Assembly (NCBI GenBank): GCA_030699385.1
Contig: JAUYMY010000054.1
Coordinates: 1 to 64,000, forward strand
Source of the DNA: Methylobacter sp.
GTDB taxonomy: Bacteria > Pseudomonadota > Gammaproteobacteria > Methylococcales > Methylomonadaceae
DNA length: 64,000 nt
Direction of reading: 5' to 3'
Positions 1 to 8,959 of this stretch are shown one piece after another. Within the stretch, counting starts at the first letter, position 1. Each line of letters starts with the position of its first letter. Below the pieces are notes generated by a model. The model was not told where the DNA came from and did no database searches. It was given only the letters and a program-made list of their open reading frames with translations. The position numbers were made by a program, and so were the translations under genes.

Positions 1-55
1 ATAAGTTGTTGTTTATAATGAATAAACAATTTACACGGGAATGAATTAACGCTTA

Positions 56-424
56 TTAAGAGTGGCAAAATTTTCGAAAATTTTTCACTATTTTTTCGCT
101 TTCTGAATTTCTTGCTCCTGAAAAACTGGGAAACTTCAGTTCTGTGGAACATTCGCCGTTAAAAGGCAGTGTGACCGCATCCAGGCCGGCGTTGCGTAGC
201 TGTTGTAATAGCGGCTTACCGTTACGCTGTAAATAGCCTGCAGATAATAACAGCGCCGGATGCTTACAAGGCACAAGAGCCAAATAACGGGCAAGCTGCG
301 ATAAAACAGCACTACCCTGAATGTAACGCGCGGGCGCAATCAATACTTGAGGCACATTCAATAAGCCATTGCTGGCTGAAAATAGGTCTTGCGGCAGATA
401 GGGTAAAACGGGAGGTATGCTCAT
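56..424 (-). pseudogene. Truncated glycerol dehydrogenase (GldA-type) N-terminal fragment
   Basis: A 122-codon frame. The first ~95 residues resemble the N-terminal half of the Rossmann domain of iron/zinc-dependent glycerol dehydrogenases: an APARYIQG stretch like the family's PAKYLQG, then a strand-helix unit ending in FNGECS, which is nearly invariant in GldA proteins. After FNGECSTE the similarity stops and about 27 unrelated polar residues precede the stop. The family is normally ~360 residues, so the glycine-rich nucleotide loop and the metal-binding C-terminal domain are absent. The stop lies inside the window, so this is a real truncation and not an edge effect. No good ribosome-binding site precedes the start. 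Probably a non-functional relic. Confidence 0.6.
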
Positions 425-607
425 TAGGGGACTTACTTAAACGAATTCAACCGTAGATTATCGGCTTTGCCAAAAATAAAGACAAGTTAATCAGGCCGAC
501 CATCAGGGTGTTTGAATTGTAGACGACGCATAGACCCACCTAAGTTTTATTCAATTATTGCGATAAGGTCTTTAATTTTCATGTTACCTGCAACTAATGA
601 AAATGTA

Positions 608-634
608 CGTATTGGGAATCAAATTCCCAATACG
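608..634. terminator. Perfect 12-bp inverted repeat downstream of the NAD(P)-binding gene
   Basis: Two perfectly complementary 12-bp arms (CGTATTGGGAAT and its complement) flank a 3-nt loop, 25 bp beyond the stop of the minus-strand gene at 659-1270. The position suits a terminator, but no strong U-run follows, so a protein-binding site is also possible. Confidence 0.4.
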
Positions 635-658
635 ATTAAGCTGCGTAATGCCTCCGGC

Positions 659-1270
659 TCAGTAACCGACAGCAAAACGTTGGCGCGAATGTTTTGGCTC
701 TTCTAATTCATCGACAAAAGCGATGGCATAATCCTCCATTGATATCCAACTACGACCCTGGGCATCAATCAGTAATTGGTCAGAGCCAAGTCGATAGCGA
801 CCGGTACGCTCACCCGGATCGAACTCAGCCGCAGGAGACAGAAAAGTCCAATCAAGCTCTTTTTCCGAGTTTAACGCCTTCAGGAATTCGATACCGCCGA
901 TAGCCTCCGGCTTGTAGGCGTCCGGAAATTCCGGGCTATCCAGCAACATCATACCTGGCGCCACTTCCAGACTGCCGGCACCACCGACAACCATGAGACG
1001 AGGTGCGCCCGCTTTTTTTACCGCACCAATGACAGCCAAAGGATCGGTGAAGGCAAAATTGGTGCTACTGATAACCACATCATGACCCGCCAGCAAAGGC
1101 GCAAGCGCTTCGCTTTGATTCGCGTCAGCCTCCTTTAGGCACAGCCCCGGCTTCTCTTCTATATTGGCAACGTTACGGGCAATACCGGTTAACGTATGTC
1201 CGCGCTTAAGTAATTCTTCGGCTAATCGAGAGCCGACTCGGCCACTAATTCCTAACAATGCAATTTTCAT
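659..1270 (-). CDS. NAD(P)-binding Rossmann protein (atypical SDR / NmrA-like)
   Basis: A 203-residue cytosolic protein that opens with the dinucleotide-binding signature MKIALLGISGRVGSRLAEEL (GxSGxxG). It continues as an atypical short-chain dehydrogenase, with DANQ after the third strand, VVISSTNF, and RLMVVGGAGSLEV before the central helix. The layout and size match the COG2910 type, often labelled NADH-flavin reductase or NAD(P)H-binding protein, which lacks the classical YxxxK pair. The substrate cannot be deduced. It stands alone, with a hairpin just downstream and a family B repeat upstream. The fold call is firm; the enzymatic function is unknown. Confidence 0.75.
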   Translation of the reverse strand: MKIALLGISGRVGSRLAEELLKRGHTLTGIARNVANIEEKPGLCLKEADANQSEALAPLLAGHDVVISSTNFAFTDPLAVIGAVKKAGAPRLMVVGGAGSLEVAPGMMLLDSPEFPDAYKPEAIGGIEFLKALNSEKELDWTFLSPAAEFDPGERTGRYRLGSDQLLIDAQGRSWISMEDYAIAFVDELEEPKHSRQRFAVGY

Positions 1271-1395
1271 ATAGTCTCATATCAGTTGTGTGTGGTAAGG
1301 CAGGTTTATGGTAAACAGCCACTCATAATCGACCGGTCATACAAAAATAATATGACCGATTAATTAGGAACTTGCAGATTAGTTTTTTAGGTATA

Positions 1396-1604
1396 AGGCG
1401 ATTTCCTGAAAAAAACAGCCCCAAATAATTGTCCACGAAAAACACGAAAAACACGAAAAGCCAAAAACAGGGATCTCCAGTCGATACGAAAATAAGCAAA
1501 GCTATTATTTTTAATGCGTTTTTTCGTGGCTTTCGTGATTTTCGTGGACTCTGTTTTTTCTACAGCTTTCGATTATCAGGGACATTTTTTATTAGAAATC
1601 ACCT
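1396..1604. repeat. Family B MITE-like repeat, full-length copy 1
   Basis: A 209-bp element bounded by imperfect terminal inverted repeats, AGGCGATTTCC at the left and AGAAATCACCT at the right. Inside are tandem GTCCACGAAA/ACACGAAA units and their complements, able to fold into a long hairpin. A second full copy (~208 bp) lies at 57215-57422, and partial copies at 12511-12611, 29834-29919, 34350-34490 and 37999-38046. It fills most of the 380-bp gap between the two flanking genes. No coding capacity is credible. Confidence 0.8.
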
Positions 1605-1652
1605 AAGTGCGAATTTGTCGCACTTATACTAAATCGCCATTTGCAGCTGAGC

Positions 1653-3671
1653 TTAACCTCGTTCTACCGTAAAATTTTTATCGAAACGCCCCTCTGGATC
1701 ATATTTGACTTTGATCTGTTGTAAGCGGCTGTAGTTGTCGCCGAAATAACCGTACTGCCAATTTGAAAAACTTTCTTGTTGGTAGTTAAGATAGGCCGCT
1801 TGATTGGGAGCATCGGCGGGCGAAAATAGGTGCAGCAATTCGTCTGCAAGCTCCTTACCTAGATTGTATTGCTCTTCGTCTAGTACCTCTCTATATCCCG
1901 GCGGAATTTGAAAAGCGAAGAAAAATACAAACATTTTTTCTCGCCAAAAATAAGCAGTATCCGTTGGCTGTCTTTGAGCATAAGCGCCTCCAAGCATGTG
2001 ACCGCCGACATAAACCAAACCATGAACGACACTGCCGGCGATATACGCCTTGGAAAGTTCCAAGAAAAAGTCCGCGACTTTTTCAATCGTCTGAAGCGGT
2101 ATTTTGTCTAAAAAACGATTATTGACATACCAGTTTGCATGGTAGTGTTTGCCGCCTACCACCTGAGTGCCGAGAAAAGGGCTTGAAGGCAGTCCGTTCA
2201 CCGGTTTGCCACTGTATATCGCCTCTCCTATCGACTGATCCTGCATCGATTGCACCATAAAAGGTTGGCCATAAGCGTTCGACGAGAGACCATTGACGAC
2301 AGCCGCTGGAGTAGCCGGTTTGCCTGCGCCGCCCATCCATATAGTAAGCATGTTGGCAACATACCATTCATAGTAACTGTCATATTGACCCATCTCAACA
2401 AAGTCAACACTGCCGCCGACATCAAACAAAAGCCCGGCTGCGTTCAATTGAGCGATGGCCTCTTCTGAGGGACCGAAATAAAAGGCCAGAAAACTGAACG
2501 ATGGATTCGGTGTTCCAGACTTAACCGGCGCAAGGCCCGGTAAATCAAAGCCCCACAAACCGCCCGCCATAGGAAACGCGTCCTGAAAAGCACTAAAGCC
2601 CCTGACAAACGCATCCTTACCGGTATAGGTGAGTGAGAAAGCGTTAAGCTTTCCCTGGTTAGGCAAAATATGCAATTTGACACTGATAGAAGTAACGATG
2701 CCAAAAGTACCGCCGCCGCCACCGCATGAAGCCCAAAAAAGATCAGGATGATTTTGTTGATCGACCTCTACGATGCTGCCATCGGCCAAGACCATTTCCA
2801 GACTGACCAGATTGTCACAGCTTAAACCTAAGCGATGCCCCAAAAAGCCCAGACCTCCGCCCAGCGTAAACGGTACAACACCGACGAAGCCACATACGCC
2901 CGATGCAATAGTGAGACCTGGAATGCCGGTAGCAAACACCGCTTCATTAATCATAGGGCCGGTTGCGCCCGGCCCCGCCGTAGCAACCATATTAGGCACA
3001 TCCAAAGAAAAATCCTTTATATGCGTAAGATCAATAACAACATAGCCGTCAGGTGTCGCCATACTGAGGAAACTATTGCGGCCGCCAGCCGCACTGACTT
3101 GAAGATCCAGTTCAGCCGCACACCGCACCGCCGCTTGTACCTGGCTCGCATTTAACGCATAAAATATGGCAACGGGATAACGTTGATAGCGAGTGTTATA
3201 GGTTTGACGCGCATCCTCGTAAATCATGCCATCGGCAGGAACGACAATCTGAGGATATGCCGCCGCAACATAATCTGGACGCAAAGCTTCTGGCGGCCAT
3301 AGAGAATTATCCAGCCGTGATTGCAAAAGATCTTTGAATTTCTCGGGTGACGGGCCGTAGTACCAAGGGTTTTTATGGCGCCTGCTGAATACTTTAGAAG
3401 CCTGCTCAGTTGTTAAAGCAGCGGCATCTTTGCCCTGCTCAAGCAAAACCTCTGCAGGTTCGGCATAAGCGAGTCCTGCAACGTTGGTCAGCGCTGCCCC
3501 ACCCGCGATCAAGACACTGTTTTGCAAAAAGCGTCTGCGTCCACCTGATTCGATTGCAGAATGCTCATCATTCTGTTTGTCAGTGCTGCCCTCGGATTGC
3601 TCGATGACTGCCGACACCTGCTCTTCAGCAGAGACAGAAGCTGGGTTTTTAAGGCTAAAGCGTTTTTTCAT
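1653..3671 (-). CDS. Tat-exported FAD-linked oxidase (berberine-bridge-enzyme-like)
   Basis: A 672-residue protein. A Tat signal is visible: GGRRRFLQNS at residues 43-52 followed by a hydrophobic stretch to the AYA at 68-70, implying folded export to the periplasm. Residues ~155-340 form a PCMH-type FAD-binding domain, including LGGGLGFLGHRLGLSCDNL, and the C-terminus carries the BBE motif (YLNYQQ, WQYGYFGDNYSRLQQIKVKYDP). In BBE enzymes FAD is usually attached through a His in GGH and a Cys in GxC. Here the His position reads GGRNS (no His), whereas Cys260 in ASGVCGFVGV is kept, so at most single covalent attachment is expected. The start is supported by a GGAGA 8 nt upstream. The substrate is unknown; sugars, alcohols or aromatic compounds are all possible. 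Confidence 0.8.
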   Translation of the reverse strand: MKKRFSLKNPASVSAEEQVSAVIEQSEGSTDKQNDEHSAIESGGRRRFLQNSVLIAGGAALTNVAGLAYAEPAEVLLEQGKDAAALTTEQASKVFSRRHKNPWYYGPSPEKFKDLLQSRLDNSLWPPEALRPDYVAAAYPQIVVPADGMIYEDARQTYNTRYQRYPVAIFYALNASQVQAAVRCAAELDLQVSAAGGRNSFLSMATPDGYVVIDLTHIKDFSLDVPNMVATAGPGATGPMINEAVFATGIPGLTIASGVCGFVGVVPFTLGGGLGFLGHRLGLSCDNLVSLEMVLADGSIVEVDQQNHPDLFWASCGGGGGTFGIVTSISVKLHILPNQGKLNAFSLTYTGKDAFVRGFSAFQDAFPMAGGLWGFDLPGLAPVKSGTPNPSFSFLAFYFGPSEEAIAQLNAAGLLFDVGGSVDFVEMGQYDSYYEWYVANMLTIWMGGAGKPATPAAVVNGLSSNAYGQPFMVQSMQDQSIGEAIYSGKPVNGLPSSPFLGTQVVGGKHYHANWYVNNRFLDKIPLQTIEKVADFFLELSKAYIAGSVVHGLVYVGGHMLGGAYAQRQPTDTAYFWREKMFVFFFAFQIPPGYREVLDEEQYNLGKELADELLHLFSPADAPNQAAYLNYQQESFSNWQYGYFGDNYSRLQQIKVKYDPEGRFDKNFTVERG

Positions 3672-4196
3672 GGTACTAATCTCCGTCAGTTGTAGAACCG
3701 CTTAATTAAACATTCCAATAAACGCAAAACATTGCGTCAATAAATTTGCCTAAAAATGGGTGAAAACTAAAATTATTATTATTTTATTTAGCCGAATATC
3801 TCTCGGTTCGGTCATTTTTATAACCGCATGATTGTTAATCTCGACGATTTTTGCTAAAAAGCAACAGGCCGCTTTATTGTAATAGACTGAATCCATTGAA
3901 CTTTGAAAAGCGCGCTAACCATCGGGAATAAGTTTAGCGCGCATACTAAAATAAAGACAGCTAAGGTCATCAAAAAACATCAGCAATCGTAACTGCGTTA
4001 ACATCAAGCCTCCCAATCCAATTAAATATTTTATTCATCACGAAGAGCACAGAGGACACGAAGACAGCGTGACGTTTCGCCATTAAAATTCACATTTGAA
4101 AATAGCGGTTATATGCTATAGTTATTTTAATGAGAATGATTATTGATAACACCGGTGTAGTTTGTTTTTAATGCGCTTTATTCTAAAGGTTGCGGT
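3672..4196. other. Intergenic region upstream of the feo operon
   Basis: A 525-bp AT-rich stretch without a credible gene. It holds a 9-bp perfect stem-loop (GCGCGCTAA ... TTAGCGCGC, 3910-3942), possibly a terminator or relic, and the Fur-like box and leader of feoA at its right end. Confidence 0.5.
4126..4149 (+). promoter_or_regulatory. Probable Fur box of the feo operon
   Basis: The segment AATGAGAATGATTATTGAT (4129-4147) matches the classical 19-bp Fur box GATAATGATAATCATTATC at most positions. It lies ~50 bp upstream of feoA. Fur repression of Feo under iron sufficiency is standard in gammaproteobacteria; the site is seen, the regulation inferred. Confidence 0.7.
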
Positions 4197-4433
4197 ATGA
4201 CGACGATAAGCTTAAAAAATCTTGCTGTGGGCGATTCGGGCAGGATAGTCGGCTTTGAACAGGCGGGTAAGGCTTACCGTAAGCGCTTGCTGGCGATGGG
4301 CTTGACGCCCGGAACCGAGTTTCGTGTGACCCGTTTTGCACCGATGGGCGATCCTGTTGAAATAAAATTACGCGGATTTTCCTTAACCCTGCGCAAGGAT
4401 GAAGCGGCCATATTGTTGATAGAGAAACTCTGA
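4197..4433 (+). CDS. feoA: Ferrous iron transport protein A
   Basis: A 78-residue SH3-like cytosolic protein with the FeoA pattern: GDSGRIVGF, then YRKRLLAMGLTPGTEFRV, FAPMGDPVEIKLRGFSLTLRKDEA and a hydrophobic end. FeoA assists the FeoB channel, probably by binding its cytosolic domain. The stop overlaps the feoB start (ATGA), so the two are translationally coupled, and a Fur-like box precedes the gene. AAAGGT forms the ribosome-binding site. The length is typical of the family. Confidence 0.95.
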   Translation: MTTISLKNLAVGDSGRIVGFEQAGKAYRKRLLAMGLTPGTEFRVTRFAPMGDPVEIKLRGFSLTLRKDEAAILLIEKL

Positions 4434-6781
4434 TGAAAACTGATTTTATCGTGGGCGTGGTCGGCAACCCAAATTGCGGCAAGACAACTTTATTTAATGC
4501 ATTGACTGGTGCACGGCAGCATGTCGGCAACTGGCCCGGCGTTACCGTCGAGAAAAAAACCGGTGAATACAGCTTTGGCCATAAGCTCATCGAATTGGTC
4601 GATTTGCCCGGCACTTATTCGCTTGAAGCCGCTGACGATCAGGTGTCTTTAGATGAAAAAGTCGCCCGCGATTATGTCGCCTCCCAGCAGGCCGATTTAA
4701 TTATTAACATCGTCGACGCCTCCAATCTGGAACGCAATCTCTACCTGACTTCGCAGCTGATTGAGATGCGCGTGCCGATGATTTTGGTGCTCAATATGAT
4801 GGATGCGGTCAAGCAGCGCGGCATCAAAATCGATCTCGCTTTCCTTGAGCACTTGCTGGGCTGCCCGGTTATCCCTATTACCGCCTCAACTAAAGGCGGT
4901 ATCGATGCGCTAAAAGCGGCGATCAATAGCGCCGCCATCAGCAAGCCGATTCCTTCGGTCAAAATCGGCTATGTTCATGCACTGGAACAAGCCGTCGATG
5001 AACTTTCGCCGCTATTGACCGAAACCGCACGGCAGCACTCTTGCGATTTGCGCTGGCTGGCATTACGGACGCTGGAAGACGACACACTGGCTAAGCAGAT
5101 TGCCGGAGCTGGGTTGTTGCCGACGATTACCGCATTACAACGCCGGGTCGAAGCGGAAACCGATGATGAAATAGACATACTCGCCGCCGATGCCCGTTAC
5201 GGCTTCGTCAACGAATTGACCAACGGCGCGGTGTGCAAACTTAATGAAGTGAGCCGTCACGTCACCGAGAAAATAGACAACATCGTGCTCAATCGCTTCC
5301 TGGGCATCCCGATATTTTTGCTGGTGATGTACGCGATGTTCATGTTCACCATTAATATAGGCAGCGCTTTCGTCGATTTTTTCGACCAAGCCGTTGGCGC
5401 TGTATTCATTGACGGCTTAGGCCAAGTGCTCACCGCGCAACATTGGCCGGAATGGCTAATTGTATTAATCACCAATGGCGCAGGCGGCGGCATTCAGGTG
5501 GTTGCTACCTTTGTCCCTATTGTCGGTTTTTTGTTCATGTTTTTGTCGGCGTTGGAAGATTCGGGCTACATGGCCAGGGCGGCATTTGTGATGGACAGGT
5601 TCATGCGCATGATCGGCTTGCCGGGCAAATCTTTCGTGCCGATGATTGTCGGTTTCGGCTGCAATGTGCCTGCGATTATGGCGACACGGACACTGGAAAA
5701 TCAGCGCGACCGCATCCTGACCAACCTGATGAACCCGTTTATGTCCTGCGGCGCCCGCTTGCCGGTTTACGCCTTGTTTGCCGCCGCATTCTTTCCGGTC
5801 GGCGGCCAGAATCTGGTGTTCGGCTTGTATCTATTGGGCATCGCGGTTGCGGTGTTGACCGGTTTGATCATGCGCCATACCTTATTTAAAGGCGAATCGG
5901 CGCCGTTCATCATGGAATTGCCCGCCTACCACATGCCGACACTGAGCGGCGTTTTTATCCGAACTTGGGATAGGCTCAAATCGTTTTTGTTCAACGCAGG
6001 CAAAGTCATCGTGCCGATGGTATTAGTGCTTAATTTTCTAAACGCGTTGGGCACGGACGGCAGTTTTGGCCGGGAAAACAGCAACCAATCGGTGTTAAGC
6101 GAGATTGGCCGCAGTTTGACGCCCGCGTTTAAACCGATGGGCATAGAAAAAGACAACTGGCCGGCTACGGTGGGCATTTTCACCGGCGTATTAGCCAAAG
6201 AAGCGGTAGTCGGAACTTTAGATGCCTTGTACAGCCAGATGGCCGCGACCGGCGCAAACGCCGATGATGCCGCGCCGTTCGATCTTGCCCAAGCCTTAAT
6301 CGATGCCTGCTTGACTGTGCCGGAAAATTTACGTGCGGTGGCCGACAATCTGCTCGACCCGCTCGGACTGAATATCGGCAGTGTCGATGATCTTGATGCC
6401 GCCGCTACCGAGCAGGCGGTCAATACCGGCACCTTTACCGCGATGCAGTTGAGTTTCGATGGCAAAGCCGGAGCCTTTGCTTATTTGTTGTTCATTTTGC
6501 TGTACGCGCCGTGTGTTGCAGCAACGGCGGCGATCTACCGGGAAACCAACAGAAATTGGACATTATTTGTATTGTTCTGGACGACTGGCATTGCCTACAT
6601 GACGGCCACCATTTTTTATCAATCGATGACCTATACACGGCATCCCGAGTATTCTTTGGTTTGGATTAGCGGCTTGATCATTGCCTTTTTGGCGGTGTTG
6701 TTCGTGCTCTGGCTGCTCGGTAAAAACACCGATGCGACCGACGTTAAACAAGGCCGGGAGTCGCTCAGTGATACTGTCTGA
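4433..6781 (+). CDS. feoB: Ferrous iron transporter FeoB
   Basis: A 782-residue inner-membrane Fe(II) transporter. The N-terminal G domain has G1 GNPNCGKT (11-18), G3 DLPG (57-60) and G4 NMMD (121-124), followed by the helical regulatory domain to ~residue 265. The membrane part contains the two Gate repeats, including GFGCNVPAIMATR with its conserved Cys and the related segment around YAPCVAATAA near the C-terminus. It overlaps feoA by one base and feoC by 14 bases, forming a compact feoABC operon. The length is normal for gammaproteobacteria. Confidence 0.97.
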   Translation: MKTDFIVGVVGNPNCGKTTLFNALTGARQHVGNWPGVTVEKKTGEYSFGHKLIELVDLPGTYSLEAADDQVSLDEKVARDYVASQQADLIINIVDASNLERNLYLTSQLIEMRVPMILVLNMMDAVKQRGIKIDLAFLEHLLGCPVIPITASTKGGIDALKAAINSAAISKPIPSVKIGYVHALEQAVDELSPLLTETARQHSCDLRWLALRTLEDDTLAKQIAGAGLLPTITALQRRVEAETDDEIDILAADARYGFVNELTNGAVCKLNEVSRHVTEKIDNIVLNRFLGIPIFLLVMYAMFMFTINIGSAFVDFFDQAVGAVFIDGLGQVLTAQHWPEWLIVLITNGAGGGIQVVATFVPIVGFLFMFLSALEDSGYMARAAFVMDRFMRMIGLPGKSFVPMIVGFGCNVPAIMATRTLENQRDRILTNLMNPFMSCGARLPVYALFAAAFFPVGGQNLVFGLYLLGIAVAVLTGLIMRHTLFKGESAPFIMELPAYHMPTLSGVFIRTWDRLKSFLFNAGKVIVPMVLVLNFLNALGTDGSFGRENSNQSVLSEIGRSLTPAFKPMGIEKDNWPATVGIFTGVLAKEAVVGTLDALYSQMAATGANADDAAPFDLAQALIDACLTVPENLRAVADNLLDPLGLNIGSVDDLDAAATEQAVNTGTFTAMQLSFDGKAGAFAYLLFILLYAPCVAATAAIYRETNRNWTLFVLFWTTGIAYMTATIFYQSMTYTRHPEYSLVWISGLIIAFLAVLFVLWLLGKNTDATDVKQGRESLSDTV

Positions 6782-6995
6782 TTTGCGCGCTTATTTAATG
6801 CAGCATCATCGTGTTGCTTTGGCTGATTTGATTTTGCATTTCAACATGGATGCTGATGCGTTGCGCGGTATGCTGGACAAGTGGATCAGCAAAGGCAAAG
6901 TGCGCAAACTGCCGCTGACTGCGTCTTGCGGCACCAGCTGCTGTCAGTGCGACACCACGTTGACAGAAATTTATGAATGGATTAATCAGGATTGA
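6768..6995 (+). CDS. feoC: FeoC-like regulator with cysteine cluster
   Basis: A 75-residue protein with a small winged-helix N-terminus (ILSDLRAYLMQHHRVALADL) and a cysteine-rich loop CGTSCCQC, as in FeoC proteins that bind an Fe-S cluster and protect or tune FeoB. The GTG at 6768 was chosen because it overlaps the feoB end and directly precedes the conserved region; in-frame ATGs further upstream would run through the feoB C-terminus. The position as third gene of the operon supports the call. Confidence 0.85.
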   Translation: MILSDLRAYLMQHHRVALADLILHFNMDADALRGMLDKWISKGKVRKLPLTASCGTSCCQCDTTLTEIYEWINQD

Positions 6996-6998
6996 ACA

Positions 6999-7550
6999 AT
7001 GAATTGGCTTAATACTCAAAATCGTTACGGCACCTTGTCGATAGCGCTGCACTGGCTCATGCTGCTGCTGTTTATAGCGGTTTATGCCTGTATCGAATTG
7101 CGCGAATTTTTTCCCAAAGGCAGCGAGCCCCGCGAGGCGATGAAAACCTGGCATTTTATGCTGGGCTTGTCGGTGTTTACACTGGTTTGGCTGCGTCTGC
7201 TGCTGCGCTTGCTGAGTTTCACGCCGCGCATTGAGCCGGAACCGCCTAAATGGCAGCATGTATCGGCTAAACTGATGCATGGCGCGCTCTATGTATTGAT
7301 GATTTTCATGCCGCTGCTGGGCTGGCTGATGTTGAGCGCCAAAGGCAAACTGATACCTTTTTTCGGTCTGCAACTGCCGGCATTGATTGGCGAAAGTAAA
7401 GCTGCGGCAGAACTGATTAAAGAAGTGCATGAGATCGGCGGTACTGCGGGTTATATTCTGATCGGCCTACACGCCGCCGCCGCGTTATTTCACCATTATG
7501 TCGCCAAAGACAATACGCTCTCGCGCATGTTGCCAAAGCGCAATTCATGA
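6999..7550 (+). CDS. Cytochrome b561 family protein
   Basis: A 183-residue four-helix membrane cytochrome. It begins WLNTQNRYGTLSIALHWLM with the first haem-ligand His, continues with WHFMLGLSVFTLVWLRLLLR, then HGALYVLMIFMPLLGWLMLSAKG, and ends with HEIGGTAGYILIGLHAAAALFHHYV. The paired His residues in helices 1/2 and 3/4 are those expected to hold two b haems. Such proteins shuttle electrons between quinol and periplasmic acceptors, and some act on superoxide. It starts 3 bp after feoC, so it may be part of the iron operon, where it could help keep iron ferrous; that link is inferred. Confidence 0.9.
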   Translation: MNWLNTQNRYGTLSIALHWLMLLLFIAVYACIELREFFPKGSEPREAMKTWHFMLGLSVFTLVWLRLLLRLLSFTPRIEPEPPKWQHVSAKLMHGALYVLMIFMPLLGWLMLSAKGKLIPFFGLQLPALIGESKAAAELIKEVHEIGGTAGYILIGLHAAAALFHHYVAKDNTLSRMLPKRNS

Positions 7551-7560
7551 GTACGTTGTG

Positions 7561-7622
7561 GTAGGAGCGGCCACCCGGCCGCGACAATCGCGTACCGTTC
7601 GCGGCCCGGTGGCCGCTCCTAC
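7561..7622. repeat. Family D hairpin repeat, copy 1
   Basis: A 62-bp long stem: the arm GTAGGAGCGGCCACC plus CGGCCGCGA is mirrored by TCGCGGCC plus GGTGGCCGCTCCTAC. A second copy lies at 29680-29742. Here it sits just after the cytochrome b561 gene and could stop transcription, although no U-run follows. Confidence 0.75.
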
Positions 7623-7688
7623 ACGAACCCGTGCCACGCTAAAAAATAAGCCGGTATAATAGCCGAATTTCCCCCATTTTTGAGTGTT

Positions 7689-8735
7689 ATGAGTAAACAA
7701 AGAAAAGCTGTGGCGTTAATTTCCGGCGGCCTCGATTCCATGCTGGCCGCGAAAACCATTATGGAACAAGGCGTCCATGTCGAGGGCATCAACTTTTTCA
7801 CCGGTTTTTGCGTCGAAGGCCACACCCACGCCATCCGCGCTCAAGACAAGGCCAAACCTAAACGCAATAATTCCTTATGGGTTGCCGAGCAATTAGGTAT
7901 AAAACTGCACATCGTCGATGTCATCGAAGAATATAAAAAGGTGCTGATCAATCCCAAACACGGCTACGGCGCCAATATGAATCCTTGTTTGGACTGCAAG
8001 ATTTTCATGGTCAATAAGGCCAAACAATGGCTAGTGGAAAACGATTTTGACTTCATCATCACCGGCGAAGTGATAGGCCAGCGCCCAATGTCGCAACGCA
8101 AAGCCACCATGCCCATTATCTCCCAGCAATCCGGCGCCGATGATTTATTACTGCGGCCATTGTGCGCGAAAAATTTACCGGAAACCTTGCCGGAACGCGA
8201 AGGCTGGGTCGACCGGGAAAAGCTGCATGAGATTACCGGACGCTCGCGCAAGCCTCAGATGGCGCTGGCTAAACAATTCGGCTTTGATGATTATGCCCAG
8301 CCTGCGGGCGGTTGTTGTTTCCTGACCGATGCCAGCTATTCAGCCAAACTGGTCGATTTATGGAAAGCGCGTGACGGCGATAAAGAATACGATTTGGACG
8401 ATGTGATGCTGCTCAAAGTCGGTCGGCACATCAGGCCGGAGCAACATTTTAAACTGATCGTCGCCCGTGAAGAAGGCGAAGAGCGTTTTATGCAAGGCTA
8501 CAAAAAAGATTTTATCACCTTGAAATGTATCGATTATCCGGGCGCGCTAACACTGGTCGACGGCACGCCTTCTGCCGAGGATTTGTTTACCGCCGCCAGA
8601 ATTACCGCCCGTTATGGTCAAGGCCGCAATGCCGAGCAAGTCGATGTGAGAATAATCGGCAAAGACGGCTCCGAACGTATTATTCAGGTCAAGCCGTTTG
8701 CGGCTGACGAAATCCCACAGGCGTGGCTGATATGA
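7689..8735 (+). CDS. PP-loop ATPase, tRNA-thiolation-like (MnmA/ThiI-related)
   Basis: A 348-residue cytosolic protein. The PP-loop SGGLDSMLA near the N-terminus binds ATP and activates a carbonyl by adenylation. A CLDCK motif (NPCLDCKIFM) and a GCC motif (PAGGCCFLTD) provide cysteines of the kind that relay sulfur in tRNA 2-thiouridine or 4-thiouridine synthesis. The C-terminal third is a separate domain. The next gene, overlapping by 4 bp, encodes a TusA-like sulfur carrier, so a role in RNA or small-molecule thiolation is likely; the exact substrate is not visible. ATG 7689 is preferred over an in-frame TTG at 7680. Automatic annotation often names this family tRNA (5-methylaminomethyl-2-thiouridylate)-methyltransferase, but it is not standard MnmA. 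Confidence 0.75.
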   Translation: MSKQRKAVALISGGLDSMLAAKTIMEQGVHVEGINFFTGFCVEGHTHAIRAQDKAKPKRNNSLWVAEQLGIKLHIVDVIEEYKKVLINPKHGYGANMNPCLDCKIFMVNKAKQWLVENDFDFIITGEVIGQRPMSQRKATMPIISQQSGADDLLLRPLCAKNLPETLPEREGWVDREKLHEITGRSRKPQMALAKQFGFDDYAQPAGGCCFLTDASYSAKLVDLWKARDGDKEYDLDDVMLLKVGRHIRPEQHFKLIVAREEGEERFMQGYKKDFITLKCIDYPGALTLVDGTPSAEDLFTAARITARYGQGRNAEQVDVRIIGKDGSERIIQVKPFAADEIPQAWLI

Positions 8736-8959
8736 CCAGAGAAACGCTGAATGCCCGCCGCCTGCTGTGTCCGCTGCCGGTTATCCGTACTCAGGACAAG
8801 GTCAAGCAACTTAAAGTCGGCGACCAGTTGGAAGTGATTTGTACCGATCCCGGCGTGATGCAGGATATTCCGGCCTGGTGCCGCATCAATGGGCATAAGG
8901 TGTTGGAAACCGTTTCCGGCGATCATGAATACATTATTATTCTGGAAGTGGGCGGCTAA
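8732..8959 (+). CDS. TusA/SirA-family sulfur carrier
   Basis: A 75-residue protein with the TusA signature near its N-terminus, ARRLLCPLPVIRTQDKVKQL (CPxP with the persulfide-carrying Cys), and the following GDQLEVICTDPGVMQDIPAWC strand-helix unit. The ATG at 8732 overlaps the previous stop (ATGA) and is preferred over the GTG at 8723. In the operon it probably receives sulfur from a desulfurase and passes it to the PP-loop enzyme; this is inferred from order and family. Confidence 0.88.
   Translation: MTRETLNARRLLCPLPVIRTQDKVKQLKVGDQLEVICTDPGVMQDIPAWCRINGHKVLETVSGDHEYIIILEVGG

Noticed and set aside
512-706. 64-residue plus-strand frame
   Set aside because: Overlaps the 3' end of the NAD(P)-binding gene, has no ribosome-binding site and no protein-like pattern.
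1396-1604. CRISPR array from repeated CACGAAA units
   Set aside because: The units are short, irregular and parts of a palindrome; there are no regular spacers and no cas genes.
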